From Dasypus novemcinctus (taxonomy: Eukaryota; Chordata; Mammalia; Cingulata; Dasypodidae): a DNA stretch of 64,000 nt. Location: the NCBI RefSeq assembly GCF_030445035.2, contig NC_080690.1, positions 34,436,796-34,500,795 on the forward strand. The letters run 5' to 3'. The notes below the pieces were generated by a model. That model made no database searches and was not told the origin of the DNA. It was given only the letters and a program-made list of their open reading frames with translations. The position numbers and the translations under genes are program-made. This document shows positions 9,921 to 42,980 of this stretch, piece after piece. Every line of letters starts with the position of its first letter. The stretch's first letter is position 1.

Positions 9921-12900
9921 CTTGGTCATGAAAAAAGAAAAAAAGAGTTTCTTCATATATTAGACATACAAAATGAAATAGTTTAGTGGTACTCTGGCAA
10001 AACAGTATTGTGGTTAAGTCTGAACTCTGAAGCCAAACTGCCTACGTTTGAACCATGGTCCCTAAACTTGGCAGCTACTTAGGCAATTTACTTAGCTTCT
10101 TTGTGTCCCATTCATTCAACAAATAGTTATTACAGTGGAGCTTATATTCTTGTTAAGGGAGATAAACAATAAACATAAAAAGTAGATTTTTAATATAAAA
10201 AAGTGAAAAGTACATAGTTTAAAAAAAACCCAGCAGGGTAATAAGTACTGGGAGTGTTTACATTGGGGGGGGTGGAATGCTATTTTAAATAGGATGATCA
10301 GGGTAGATTTCACTGAGGTGAGGCAAAGATTTGAAGATTAGAAAGTGTGGTAAGGGAATATCGGCAAAGCAGATTCGAGGCCCTGAGCATTAAGCATGCC
10401 TGCCCTATACAAGAAAGCAAGAAGACTATGGGGCTAGAGCAGGGACAGTGAGGTGCAGAGTATTAGGAAATGAGGCCAAAGAGGTAATGGGGACCTTAAA
10501 GCTATTCTAAGTACTTTGGCTTTTACTCAAAGAAACGGGGAGCCATTGGAGTTTCTAAGCAGAGTAAAACAATCCATTTACATTTTATTGAGATAAAAGT
10601 CATATATAACAAAATCCACCATTTTAACCATTTTAAAGTATACAATTCAGTGGTTTATAGTACATTCATAATGTTATGCAACCATTACCACTACCTAATT
10701 TCAGAACATTTTCATTATTCCCCCTCAAACCCTATATCTATTAAGTGGTCACTCCCCAATACCCCCAAACTCTAGGTAACCACTAATCTACTTTCTATTG
10801 CTATAGATTTGCCTATTCTACATGTTTCATATAAATGGAATCACATGATTTGTGGCCTTTTTAAAAATTAATTTTTTTTGGAGGTTTTGGGGATTGAATC
10901 CCAGACTTTGTATATGTGAAGCCAGTGCTCAACCACTGAGCTATACTTGCTCCCCTGATTTGTGGCCTTTTGTGTCTTGCTTCTTTCACTTAGCATAATA
11001 TTTTCAAGGTTTATTGGTTTAGCAGCAGGCATCAATACTTCATTCCTTTTGATGGCTCAATAATATTCCATTGTATGGATAAACCATATTGTTTATCCAT
11101 TTAGTCAAGTGAAGGTTATTTGGGCTGTATCCACTTTTTGGCTATTATGAATAATGCTGCTCTGAACATTCGTGTCCAAATTATTGTGTGAACATGTTTT
11201 CAGTTCTCTTAGTCCCATTTCCATTTAAAAAGAACACTATGTATTCACTGCTGTGTTTCTGCAGATGGGCAAGGGTAGAAGCAGGGAGACTGGTTAATAT
11301 ACTAGTAGAATAATCCTGATAAGGGACAAAGGTAGCTTGGACCAGATTTTGGCTTGGCAGTGGAAGTGATAAAAAGTGGGGTTTTCTGGATATAACTTGA
11401 AGGTAGAGCCAACAGAATTTCTTGATAGATTTGGATAGGAGGTGTGAGAAAGGAATCAAGGATGACCTCAATGATTTTTGCCCGAGCAACTGTAAAGATT
11501 AGTGGCTATTAACTGAGATAGTGAAAACAGCAGGTAGAGCAGACTAGGTAGGACAGATCAGGAGTTAAGGTTTGGACTTAAGTGTGAGATATTCATTAGA
11601 CATTTTAAGATGAGAGGCAAAGCCAGGAGACTCCACAGGAATCTGTGTACACAGGAATGTGGCCCAAGGACTAAGTTCTATAGTACGCCATAATTAAGGA
11701 GACAAGTATGAGAGGAACATCTAGCAAAGGAAACTGTGAAGGAATGGGAGAAGGCAAACCAAGCATAGTATCCTGGAAAAAAAAAGTGTGTTCAGCAGAT
11801 AGAAGTGATAAAGTGGGTCAAATGCTGCTGATGACAAGTACAGGTTGAGTGAAGTGGTAGAGGTGAAAGCCTGATTAAAGTAGGCATAACTGAGTATGAG
11901 AGGCGATAGTACAGACAACTCTTACAAGGACTTCTACTGTCAAGGAGAGTAAAAGAATTTAGGGCGGTAGCTGAAGAGGAAAGTTAGGGCAAAAGCTTTT
12001 TTTCCCCTTGAAATGAGAAGAATAGCTCTTTTTTTGTATGTTAAAATGAATGATCCGGAAGAGAAGGAAAAACAGATATAGTTTTCTCATCTGTAAAACA
12101 GGGGTACTAATGTAACTCATTCATTGGATTATTATGAGGATGAGATAAATTAATAAATATAAAGCACTTAGCATGGCACTTAATAATACTTGCTTTAAAA
12201 AATACAGAATTTTGGGCAACTCCTAATGACAAACTCAGTGAGGGGGCTGGAAGATGTCACCAATTATCAAATCAAGTCAAAACTGAAGTAAAGAAAAAGG
12301 GATTCAAGTAAGATTTGAAGGCACTGAAAACAGGTTTTATGTTTACTGTCTCAGGATGAACAAGTCCAGTCCAAAAGCAAGCATGGTAAAATTTATTCAC
12401 AGCAGAGTAGTTTTACCATGCACCATGTGGATCCAAAGTAATGGTATTTCCCCTCCCCACTTTAATATCAGCCAGGGCACTTTTTATTATTTTGTCTCTC
12501 ATTGACTTCACATTTAGAAGTATTTTCATCTACCAATTTGCATTAAGTAAAAAACCACTTTGATTTCTCAATTTTAGTAATCAGAAATGCATACATCCCT
12601 GAATCAACAAGGGGCTCAGTGTTATTAAAGTTGATATCATTACAAAGGCAAACAATGGTGGTTTTAAATTACCCTGTGCAAACTTACTATGGGAAAACAC
12701 ATACTTTTCATTAAATTTTCTGACTTATATGAGTCACATCATTCATGTATTTAACCTGGCTAGTCCAATCATATATGTACGGCCTAAAGATAGAGATTAG
12801 GAAAGGGGGACATACCAGCTGACCAGACAATCATTTCTAGTGTGAAAGTAATAAAAGCAAGAAATATTGTTATTTACTGCCTTGTCCCAGATAAGGAGAA

Positions 12901-15138
12901 ATCAAAGGGAAAATGCAAAGAGAAACAAAGTAATTCTTTTTTCACTTTTTGTGATTTTAAAGGTGATGTCCTAGAGGTTTTATAAAGGATTTTCAAGAGT
13001 GATATACCCTGTGTACTCAATGATATCCCTCTAAACTAGGAATCCAATGATCTATATTTCTATACCTAGAATGGACCCTGTTTTCTAAAAGTAGAAAAAT
13101 CTGCCTTGATTTCTAGATAGTCTTTTCTGCTGAATTATATTGTTCACAATATAATTTTACTGAATTATATTGTCATATTGCAGAATCTATTATAATACAG
13201 AGCATACTGCAACTAGATCAAGCCACCTGAAAAATAGACAGGAATTCACATTTTTAAATGGTTATCTTTTAATGTACAATTCTCTTCATCATATCACTCC
13301 CCAAAATGTATTTAATGCCTTTGTTTATAATGTACTTACTTACTGGTTTAATGAATTTCTCGACTATTTCTGTAATAATCACCTCTTTTATTTTAGATTT
13401 TAAAGCCTACAGTATAGGAACTGTCAAACTGTGTACCATATCCAGTTAATACACAGTAAGCTTATGTTAAATGGAGGAATGCTTTTAACAATGATAATGG
13501 AGGGCGAGGACCCTCCAAGGCAAACCCAATCTAAGGTATGGAATGATTTGATAGATAAAGAATTTTTGAGGTGGAAGAGCTAATGTATTGGGCATAAATA
13601 CCTGGTGGAACTTATATAAGTCATTATTCTTTTCATGGAAGTCCAAGTTCAAAAGTTCCTTCTGAAGCCCTTCCAAGAAGTCTTGGCTTTGGATAAAGTT
13701 TGGGATCACACAGTGGAGAAAGGGGCCCATGTCCATGACAATGGCTTCTGCTGGAAAAAAACATATCTATAGCTTTTTTTGCTTTTGTGTTTTTGCCCCC
13801 AGAAGCATGCAGAGAGAATACAAAAATGGACGTCACGACTTTTGGGGAACCTAATATCTAACGTCTAAGATTTGTGGGAAGAAACTATAAGCTATTCCCT
13901 TTCTTCTTTATCGAGTAAACACTACTTTTTAAAGATACTGGGCTTAATATATTAGTCCTTATGATGAACACGTGTAAAACTAAGGTTCCTCCTTTTTTTT
14001 TTTTTAATTCAACGATTATTTATTGAGTTTAATTGTATTTTAGATAAAATTCATAATTCATTTGCAAATTGAAAATGAGAGTTGCAATACTAGCTGGCAA
14101 TTTCTCTTCAGCCTTTTATTTTTCTTCTTCCCCTTCATGGGTACAAGAAACTGAGAAGTCTCTGAGTGTACAGTGCTTGCATTTTAAACACTAAGGCATT
14201 AGTGTTTAAACCATTTCACAACTGAAACAAAAATCATGGCAGACCATAGAAGGGAAAACCTGATGCATTAAACAGAATTTTTACCCTATAACAACACTTG
14301 AACTGAGACCAGAATCGTTCAATGTAGGTTCCTTCCTTTGGTCAACACATTTATTCTCATAGATCATACAGTCGAACTATAAGCATGGAAAACGAGCAAG
14401 CTCAGGTCCGGCTATCGCACAGCTCAAACAAATGCCCTGGTTAGATTATCACGAGACTCCTGGGTTTACCTTGGAGGAAATCTCATATACGCCATTCAAA
14501 AACCTAACCAAAGGTTTACCTGGTCCTTACTCAGGAAAATATTTACTTGATGAATACATGCATTCATCAAATGATTAGCTCATTAATCCCATCCAACAGT
14601 TTTCCGATGGAAATACTATTAATTATTCCATTTTACATAAGGAACTGAAGTTTAAAAAGGTTAAATCAATTGTCCAATAACGCACCATCAGGGCAAAGGA
14701 TTCTAGCGCAGTCATCTGTAATTCCATGTCAACTATGAACTTGTATGCCCTCTACTTCCCGAAACTTTGTCTACATTTCTCCCTTCTCCTATGAAGTTTC
14801 CAAATTCAAACAGAACTTTGGAATGAAAGGGAACAGCAGGCGAGTCGGAAGCGGCCAGTCACTCTTTCTCCAAAAGCCTCTGCCCTTGCGGCCCCGCTAG
14901 CCCCGGACTCGGCTCCAGTCCCAAGACTTTTTCAGCTGTCCCAGGCCCCTGTGTGGCGGCTCATCCCTCACAGCACCCGGTTACCGTGACAGAACGGCGC
15001 ACTGCGGCTCCAGGCCTCAGCCACTTGCTTCTTCAAGGATTCCTCCCTGACAGCGTCCGAAAACTCCGCAATCACTTCCTTCTTTCCTTTCTTCCCCCCA
15101 TGGCCAGAGCCGACCTCCGATGACCGTTTCCCATTCAT
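9874..15138 (-). CDS. OGFOD1: OGFOD1, 5' part of gene (exons 1-3 of more; continues off the left edge)
   Basis: OGFOD1 is a 2-oxoglutarate- and Fe(II)-dependent prolyl hydroxylase that modifies ribosomal protein S23 and affects translation and stress granules (established knowledge). Exons read on the minus strand: 15138-14985, 13747-13602 and 9920-9874, giving 115 codons plus 2 bases. Recognisable protein pieces are MNGKR at the start, KKGKKEV (a basic, NLS-like patch near residues 16-22), [20 protein letters not shown], and [13 protein letters not shown]. Phases join cleanly (154, 146 and 47 nt) with GT/AG at every junction. The catalytic dioxygenase domain is encoded further downstream and is not in the window; I searched 1-9873 by eye for the next exon and did not see it. 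The start is the first ATG: the open frame upstream begins only at GTG. Divergent from NUDT21 across a CpG-rich promoter. Confidence 0.95.
10001..10112 (+). mobile_element. MIR SINE fragment
   Basis: Matches the MIR 5' and core region: ATTGTGGTTAAG, AACTCTGAAGCCAAACTGCC, GGCAATTTACTTAGC. Diverged, as expected of an ancient mammalian SINE. Confidence 0.65.
10112..10574 (-). mobile_element. L2-like LINE remnant
   Basis: CATTCATTCAACAAATAGTTATTA matches the reverse complement of the L2 3' end, and the following text (GGAGCTTATATTCTTGTTAA, GATAAACAATAAACA, GCTATTTTAAATAGG) fits its upstream part. The remnant appears to continue at about 11206-12060 after an L1 insertion. Subfamily is uncertain. 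Confidence 0.5.
10575..11205 (-). mobile_element. Old L1 3' end, containing a DAS SINE
   Basis: Antisense L1M-type tail: TTTTATTGAGATAAAAGTC, CACCATTTTAACCATTTTAAAG, then AATAATATTCCATTGTATGG and TATGAATAATGCTGCTCTGAA from the ORF2 C-terminus. It splits the L2-like remnant and is itself split by a SINE at 10862-10955. Confidence 0.75.
10862..10955 (-). mobile_element. DAS SINE, short form, with 16-bp target duplication
   Basis: The minus strand gives a tRNA-Ala-like head (GGGAGCAAGTATAGCTCAG, B-box-like GGGATTCAATCCC), then an A-rich tail. The flanks are a perfect direct repeat TGATTTGTGGCCTTTT at 10846-10861 and 10956-10971. Removing it restores a continuous L1 tail. Confidence 0.9.
11206..12060 (-). 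mobile_element. Second part of the L2-like remnant
   Basis: Continues the ancient repeat text interrupted by the L1: AGCTTGGACCAGATTTTGG, TTGAAGGTAGAGCCAACAG, CAAATGCTGCTGATGACAAG, GACAACTCTTACAAGGA. I recognise the series as an old mammalian interspersed repeat that continues 10112-10574. The L2 label is my best guess. Confidence 0.4.
12070..12200 (+). mobile_element. MIR SINE fragment
   Basis: MIR 3' half: TTTTCTCATCTGTAAAACAG, ATTATTATGAGGATGAGATAA, AAGCACTTAGCATGGCAC. Confidence 0.7.
12201..13601 (-). other. OGFOD1: OGFOD1 intron 2, apparently unique part
   Basis: AT-rich intronic sequence in which I recognise no repeat family or exon. Short open frames here lack any recognisable peptide. 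Confidence 0.5.
13602..13747 (-). CDS. OGFOD1: OGFOD1 exon 2
   Basis: Completes codon 52 (Glu) and encodes 48 further residues, including [18 protein letters not shown] and [14 protein letters not shown]. Donor GTATTT at 13601. The acceptor reads CAGCAG, so use of the upstream AG would start the exon at 13750 and add one residue in frame. Confidence 0.95.
13751..14984 (-). other. OGFOD1: OGFOD1 intron 1
   Basis: Between the exon 1 donor and the CAGCAG acceptor of exon 2. Contains a T-run near 13991. GC content rises towards 14880, where the promoter CpG island begins. No repeat or exon recognised. Confidence 0.7.
14985..15138 (-). CDS. OGFOD1: OGFOD1 coding exon 1
   Basis: Encodes residues 1-51 plus the first base of codon 52. 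Starts at ATG (15138-15136) with the peptide [12 protein letters not shown]. The donor GTAACC follows at 14984. The N-terminal 15 residues look diverged from the human protein as I remember it, while the AEFSDAV and [11 protein letters not shown] blocks match closely. Confidence 0.95.
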
Positions 15139-15195
15139 CTCCTCATGGGGTACCGACGCCCTCCACACACAGCTAAAGGTTCTTCCCCACGAAGA

Positions 15196-15214
15196 CTACA
15201 CTTCCCAGGATGCC
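15196..15214 (+). promoter_or_regulatory. ZNF143/THAP11-type motif
   Basis: ACTACACTTCCCAGGATGC closely fits the consensus ACTACAATTCCCAGAATGC recognised by ZNF143 and THAP11, a common element of bidirectional housekeeping promoters. Located 58 bp upstream of the OGFOD1 start codon. Confidence 0.65.
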
Positions 15215-15422
15215 CTCTTACCCGAATTTCCGGGCGCCATCCAATGGGAAATATGGGAGAAGGAGGAGGTGGAACCCATACCTACCACACCAATGGGAAC
15301 TCCAGATATTGCGGCCATCACTCCAGCGATTGGCCCAATAGCGCTTGGCCTGGTCTCGCTACTTCCCGCCGCCAGAGGCTCCGCATGCACTTCCGGCGTG
15401 CGTAACCTCCTCTTGCGCTTTC

Positions 15423-15449
15423 ATGTTAATGGCGGGTGGAGGCTGCTGA
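15423..15449 (+). other. Possible 8-codon upstream ORF of NUDT21
   Basis: ATG at 15423 runs for eight codons to TGA at 15447-15449, 102 bp before the main start. It matters only if transcription starts upstream of it, which cannot be seen from sequence. Confidence 0.4.
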
Positions 15450-15456
15450 GCAGGAC

Positions 15457-15494
15457 GCACATAATCGCTGTCCGCACATAATCGCTGTCCGCAC
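15457..15494 (+). repeat. 17-bp tandem duplication in the NUDT21 leader
   Basis: The unit GCACATAATCGCTGTCC occurs at 15457-15473 and 15474-15490 without a mismatch, followed by a further GCAC. It ends 58 bp upstream of the NUDT21 ATG. Confidence 0.9.
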
Positions 15495-15551
15495 GGGGAG
15501 TGTCGCCTGCCTCCTTCTTTCTGCTCGCCGCCAGCGCTCGTGCTCGCCAGC

Positions 15552-37512
<21,961 letters not shown>

Positions 37513-38329
37513 ATTTCTGCGCAGTGGAGAAGTAAAAGAAGCCGTCTCTGTGAGCACAGCTATACAGTGTAGAAGAATAAACATGGTAGAAAAGGTTTTT
37601 TTTGTTTAATCTCTTTCTCAGTCCCTAAAATTGCCCCCTACTTTCTGTTGTTTGAATAGCAAAGTTAATATGAAGAACTCGATAGTGGTGTAAACAATTG
37701 TGATAATGTTTAATTCACTTTTAGTTCTACTCATACTTTTTTTGTACATTAAACAAAGTGGACTTCTTTCTATTTGTATTTTTTTTTACTCATTAAACTT
37801 TTCAAATTCTTACAGGTGAGGATTGTTATTTTTTTTTCCCCCTAGGCTGGTAAATGCTAGAAGACAATGGCAGGTTTAGTCCAGTCAAGTGTACTAGTAC
37901 CCTTGCTCTGATACCTTTTGGGGGTATATTTTAAGACCTCAGTTATAGAACTTTGTGATGAGAATCTTCCATTAGTTTTGGTAACTAGATTTGATTGAGT
38001 CCAAGGTGCAACTTGCATACCAAATTTTATACCTTATGTTACCATAGAACTGTTTATTGAAAACTAGTATATTTTATAACTGTTCAGACCTTGGTTCACA
38101 AGCAACAGGCCTTAAGCATACTGGAAACCATTAAAATTGGCTAGGTTGGCAGAGTCATGGGAATGGTGAAAAATTGACCCCTTCGGAATTCATTTGGATT
38201 TTTTCCATCACATTACAGAAAGTATTAATAATTTGTGATGTTGTGAAATTATGTCTTAGGGCCATGGTAAAAATAGTTATCTGTGAAGGAAGTTTCTAAA
38301 AGTACGTTTGTTAGGATTTTTTTTTTTAA

Positions 38330-38445
38330 CTTTTAAAAAAAATTGTAACATATAATAAAACTTGTCACATTAATCTTTTTAAGTGTACAATTCAGTGACG
38401 GTAATTTCTTTTACAACATTGTGCAATACCACCTTCCATTTTAGG
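38330..38445 (-). mobile_element. Old L1 tail fragment within the NUDT21 3' UTR
   Basis: TTGTAACATATAATAAAAC, then TTTTTAAGTGTACAATTCAG and TTACAACATTGTGCAATACC match an antisense L1 3' UTR end. Confidence 0.6.
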
Positions 38446-40864
38446 TTTTGAACTCTTATTGTTCAGTGGGCATTGCAAAGTTATTTTAATTGGTCTGAAG
38501 TCGTATGTATAGATTGAAAATTTTGTTTTAGCAATTGATACAGCCTTTTAAAAAATATTATGGAATAATCTGAATCAAGAGAAATCTAGGGCTTGGTTAG
38601 GGGATTTTTGTCTGCCTAAGAAAAATACCAAAATTTGAAAACTTTTTAACACTGCCAAGTTAAAATTGAATTTGTTTAGGGGACTATAAAGGACTTGGGG
38701 TCAAAGGAATTTTTGGTTGTGCCATTGCTTAATGGTCAAAGTATATTGTGTATGCCTTATTATGGACTTGTTTACTTAGGCTTAATGTAAAAGAAATCTT
38801 GTAAGATGCAGCTATGTTTAAAAACAAAGATAGGTGTAAGTAAATTTTTTGTAGATAGAAATGAACTTTTGATTAGTATACTTTTATGATACTGATCATG
38901 GGGCTATTCTCCTGAATATTGGTGATATGAATGGCATGTCATATATTCCCTGTTTAGATTTGAGAAAATCAGAGTAGGAGTGGCTGAGAAATTTTATCTA
39001 TAAACAATGAAGTTTGTTTAGTTCATATGGTTGCATGTCAAGTGGGGACTCTAACCCATGCCTGTGCTTAGTAGTAGGTGAGCATCAATTTCTATGACCA
39101 AAAGTGATGAGTAATTTCTTTAGAAAAAAATTACTAGCTCTGTGGATAGTTCTGTTCCCTCAAGAATTAATAGTCCTTCCTGTCTGGTTTATATTAGTGG
39201 ACTTATAATGTATAATTTTACTGGCAAACACACTGATTAGCTGGGTCCTGCAAGACTGGGGAAGGGAGAAATGGAGAAGAGTTGATCCAGCCCATCCTCC
39301 ACGATTGCTTCTGGCATCCAAATGAAAAGCTGTGGTAACCCCATTTCAGATGTGTTAGCTCCTGCAATTTGGGGAGGGTGATGAGAAGTGGACTTTTTTC
39401 TTGGTGATATATAAAGTGCTGCCAATAAGAAGTGTTTGAATTGTAGAGTCATCTGATTTGAGACCAGCCATGTTCTTTGTTCCTTAAACTTTGACCTAGA
39501 CATTCTTCCTTGGTCACTTCTTCCCAGTGTATGTGAGTCAGTCGTCCAAACAGTGGCGCTCAGGTGAGAAAAACTTTTGATTGAGGTTGGTTGGGTAACC
39601 CACCTTGAGATATAAGAGATCTGGTCTGGCATATGACAAGCATTCAGTTGAGCTGTCTTGTTCATCTCTTCCCCTTCCCACGAGGACACCTTAAACACAT
39701 TGCACACAAATTTTTAAAACTTTTTTGCGATTGGATCCCAGTACTCTTGTTCAAATCTGGTATGTTACTATAGCATTAGAAGAGAGGGTACAAGATCATT
39801 CTTTAACACTAAGCTCTTTTAATATGCAAGTTCTTAACACGCTTGAAGAACTGAGCCTTCATTTGTGCATTCCAGTGATCTGCATAACTTTAATATGAGA
39901 TTTTGATTAATGGGCTTATATTTGAGTGCCTACTGTGTTCAAGGCTAGTCTACAGATGAGAGCCTTCTTTTGCATTGTACTCTATGCTGTTATTTTCTCT
40001 CAGTAATCCAAGGAGCACATACTCTATGTAAAACTACTAAAGGACCCTGAAAAATGTTCAGTAGATTGGGGGGAAAGCCTAAAAGTTTTACGCAATTCCT
40101 TTAAATCATATTTTAAAGAAAAATGAAATTTGTGATTTTTAAAATGAAGATAATTAAATGGCATTATGATTCTGTGTATGAATTTGTATTGTTAGACACT
40201 GCAGCTCTGGAAGATTTTTACTTTTTATCATTATCTTCCCCTATAACTAGCATTGTGTGATTCAGTTACTATTATGGACATTTAAAGATTCCATTAAGTT
40301 AGCATTGTATTTGGACAAAATATAGCCAAATAAACCAGTCTGTTTGCTTTTTAAAAAAATTATCAGTGAGAGGTAGAGATCCATCAAATTCAGCAGGCCA
40401 GCAAGCAGTCTTGATTAAAATTCCCTTAAACGATGTGACTCTTACGCTCTCAGCTTTCCTATGGCTTTATATTTTAAATACTGTTCAGTCCTTTGTGATG
40501 ATGAGCTTGGAGTAGCTTTTCCACATTTGTGTTTCTCAAGCTTAAATGTTTTTTACTAGGTCATAATGTTTGGAACAATATGTGCTGATCACTAAGACAG
40601 CTTGATAGAGTTTGCAGTTATGTATGTTGCATTGCCAAAGAAGGTGTAGTAGTTTTTAACTGCAATACAAGTCAGCTTCTATAGAATAAGATTTGATTTT
40701 CCTATTATTCCACTTGTTTTATATCGCTTACTATTTGAGTTAAATGGAACTTGTTTCAGACAGTTTGCCCTTGTTTAAATATGTGATAAGAAACATAATA
40801 CTGTAATTTGACTTGAGCCATAAAACACATTGTAATATTAACTTGTATTAATATTTTTCAAGCT

Positions 40865-40889
40865 TGTGTGTGTGTGTGTGTGTGTGTGT
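40865..40889. repeat. (TG)n microsatellite
   Basis: An uninterrupted TG run inside the NUDT21 3' UTR. Confidence 0.9.
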
Positions 40890-41127
40890 AAATTAAGACC
40901 TAAATAAGTTTAGATTAAGCCAGTTTAGGTATAAGTATTTTCTGTTTTAGTGATGGGGTTGTATAGCAAGACTAGAGATAAGTTGGAAAACTATTGATTT
41001 ATGCTGTTGTGTTGAGAGAAAGATCAGTGCATTTTATAACTTTTGGTTCTTGTGTTCACATCACAATGTATGAGCTCATTTGTAGTTTGGTTTTAAGAAC
41101 TCTTCTGATATTAAGTTTATAGAAAAA

Positions 41128-41275
41128 TGTAAAAAAGAAACTGTTTGAAGTTTTGGTTATATTTTTATATTTGTAAAGCAAAAGTTTGATTAAAACAGTC
41201 ACTGTTCTTTTTTTTAATTTTATTGTCATTTCAATAAAAAAATTAAAACAATGAATTTGTGATTGTTTTGGGATG
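41128..41275 (+). terminator. NUDT21: NUDT21 distal poly(A) site with UGUA elements
   Basis: AATAAA at 41233-41238 is followed by a G/T-rich downstream element (TTTGTGATTGTTTTGGGATG, about 41254-41273). Upstream are TGTA at 41128-41131 and 41172-41175. TGTA 40-100 nt before the signal is the element bound by CFIm25, the product of this gene. A second possible signal, AATAAA at 41739-41744, lies 0.5 kb further on. Confidence 0.7.
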
Positions 41276-42980
41276 GTCCTGTGTATGTGGCTACTAACCT
41301 TACTGTGCCATTAGAAATCCCGCATGGTTCTTTTTCATTGTTAGTGGTTGGGGACCATTGGGTAACAGCTTGGCATAATAATGAGGGCCTGAAAGTCTGG
41401 GACATTGATGTTACCCTCCTCACCATACTCCCTCCTGTGTGTTAGTGTTCTTAGGCAGATTTCTTTCACTGCTCAGCCTCAGTTTCACTCAACATGATGT
41501 TGCAACACAATTGTGTTAATACTTGGTTATAAGTTAGGGATCACTTTCCTCATCTACAGAGTGTTGGCTTCTTTAGTTTTTTCTCAGCTTGCTTGGAAGT
41601 CATAATCTGTGACACACACTATGCTTAATGCTTATGTAATGATGTGTAATTTAATTTCAGCATCTTAAATAACAATTTACTTAAAATGGAGGGACATGGT
41701 GTGCCATATGGAACCATGGCCTTGAGGCTTTATATCTGAATAAAAGTTGACTGAAACCTGATAGAGTTATTGTAAAGTTTTTCTAAAAATTTTATTACTT
41801 GTATATTTTATAGTGGCCACTAAAGATGTATGAAAAGTATGAAAGAAAAGCTAAAAATGGTAATACATCCATTAACTTAGTTTCTTCTTTTCCCCCTACA
41901 AACTTGAAGAATTGGTAATTTTTCCCATTATTTAACAGTGGAACACATTGGTCTAGCTAATGAAACACCACAATTCCATGAGAGTGCATTTAAAGCTATT
42001 GGGATAGATTCTGTTGTTCCTAGGTTTTTGAGAATCTTAAACAAAAACAAAATTACCCAGCCTTTTTCATGGGATGGTGGAAATTAAATAAGGTCATGAA
42101 TATGGAAGAACTTAAAAATACAGAAAGCAGTACTTTGTATGTAGCAGGGGTCAATCCACACAAACTTGGGTTTGTCTGAAATGATCCATTTATTTTCCTT
42201 AAACCGAATTAGAGCCACTGTCCCACGGAGATGGCAGGAAATCTAGCCTGTCAGTTGTTGAGAGTGGGAGGCTTACTCAAAAGTCTCACAGAATCCAGAA
42301 GGCTTGAATGGTATTCTGAAATGGAGTGGGGGGAACCGTTAGTTTCCATCATGGGCTCTACCCTACTTATGGGAGCCAGACCAGCCTCTTGAAGGCTCCT
42401 CCCACACTTCAGACTTGGGACTCAGCTGACACGTGCAGTCCCTGTGCCTATGGTCCATCCTTCCTGTGTACCGCCTTTCCCCCTGGTCCTTTCACAGAGT
42501 GGGATGCAGTTACAAAGAACCAGAAGCATTGGGCATTGGTTGACAGTAGAAGGTGCATGTTCTACCCTTGCCAAGATATCCTTGAGATAAGGAATGCAAA
42601 ACCTTGCTACCTTCTTGCAGTGGGATGACAAATACCAATTATCTTAATAAAAACCTGGCAAAAACTTTTGGATTCTTTCAAAATGCAATTAAAAATAGCC
42701 TTATAAGTATAAAGTTTGGGTAATTTTATCTGTTCTCATATAGACTCTTCAGAAAGTTGAAGCTTCTAAATGAGGTTAATTAGACTGTAGATTTTCCCAA
42801 AAGTAAAAAATCACTATTAAGCTCCTTACAAAACCATTCCAGAAAATAAATTGTCTAAAGTGTTTATTTTTTTGTTTTTATTTTTATACTTAAAAGGTAG
42901 TGGCTATCTCAGTGTAATTTAAACACAAGTAATATAGCAAGCACTTTGAAATTCAAAGTAGTGAAATATTATACCTCAAG
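41276..42980. other. Intergenic, no recognised element
   Basis: Contains possible distal poly(A) signals (AATAAA at 41739; another near 42644) and a 100-codon open frame (42326-42628, plus) with no recognisable peptide. It may include extended NUDT21 3' UTR. Confidence 0.5.

Larger units (their letters stand above)
37513..41255 (+). other. NUDT21: NUDT21 3' UTR (inferred extent)
   Basis: From the stop codon to just past the AATAAA at 41233. No splice or boundary signal interrupts it. About 3.7 kb of 3' UTR agrees with my memory of a human mRNA of about 4.5 kb. It holds a short old L1 tail (38330-38445), a TG microsatellite and a proximal AATAAA at 37576, only 64 bp after the stop. Confidence 0.7.

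Noticed and set aside
15136-15168. Upstream in-frame start for OGFOD1
   Set aside because: The extra codons begin with GTG rather than ATG. The first ATG gives the conserved MNGKR start.
42326-42628. 100-codon plus-strand open frame between NUDT21 and AMFR
   Set aside because: No recognisable domain, no splice or promoter context, and an overlapping open frame on the other strand.
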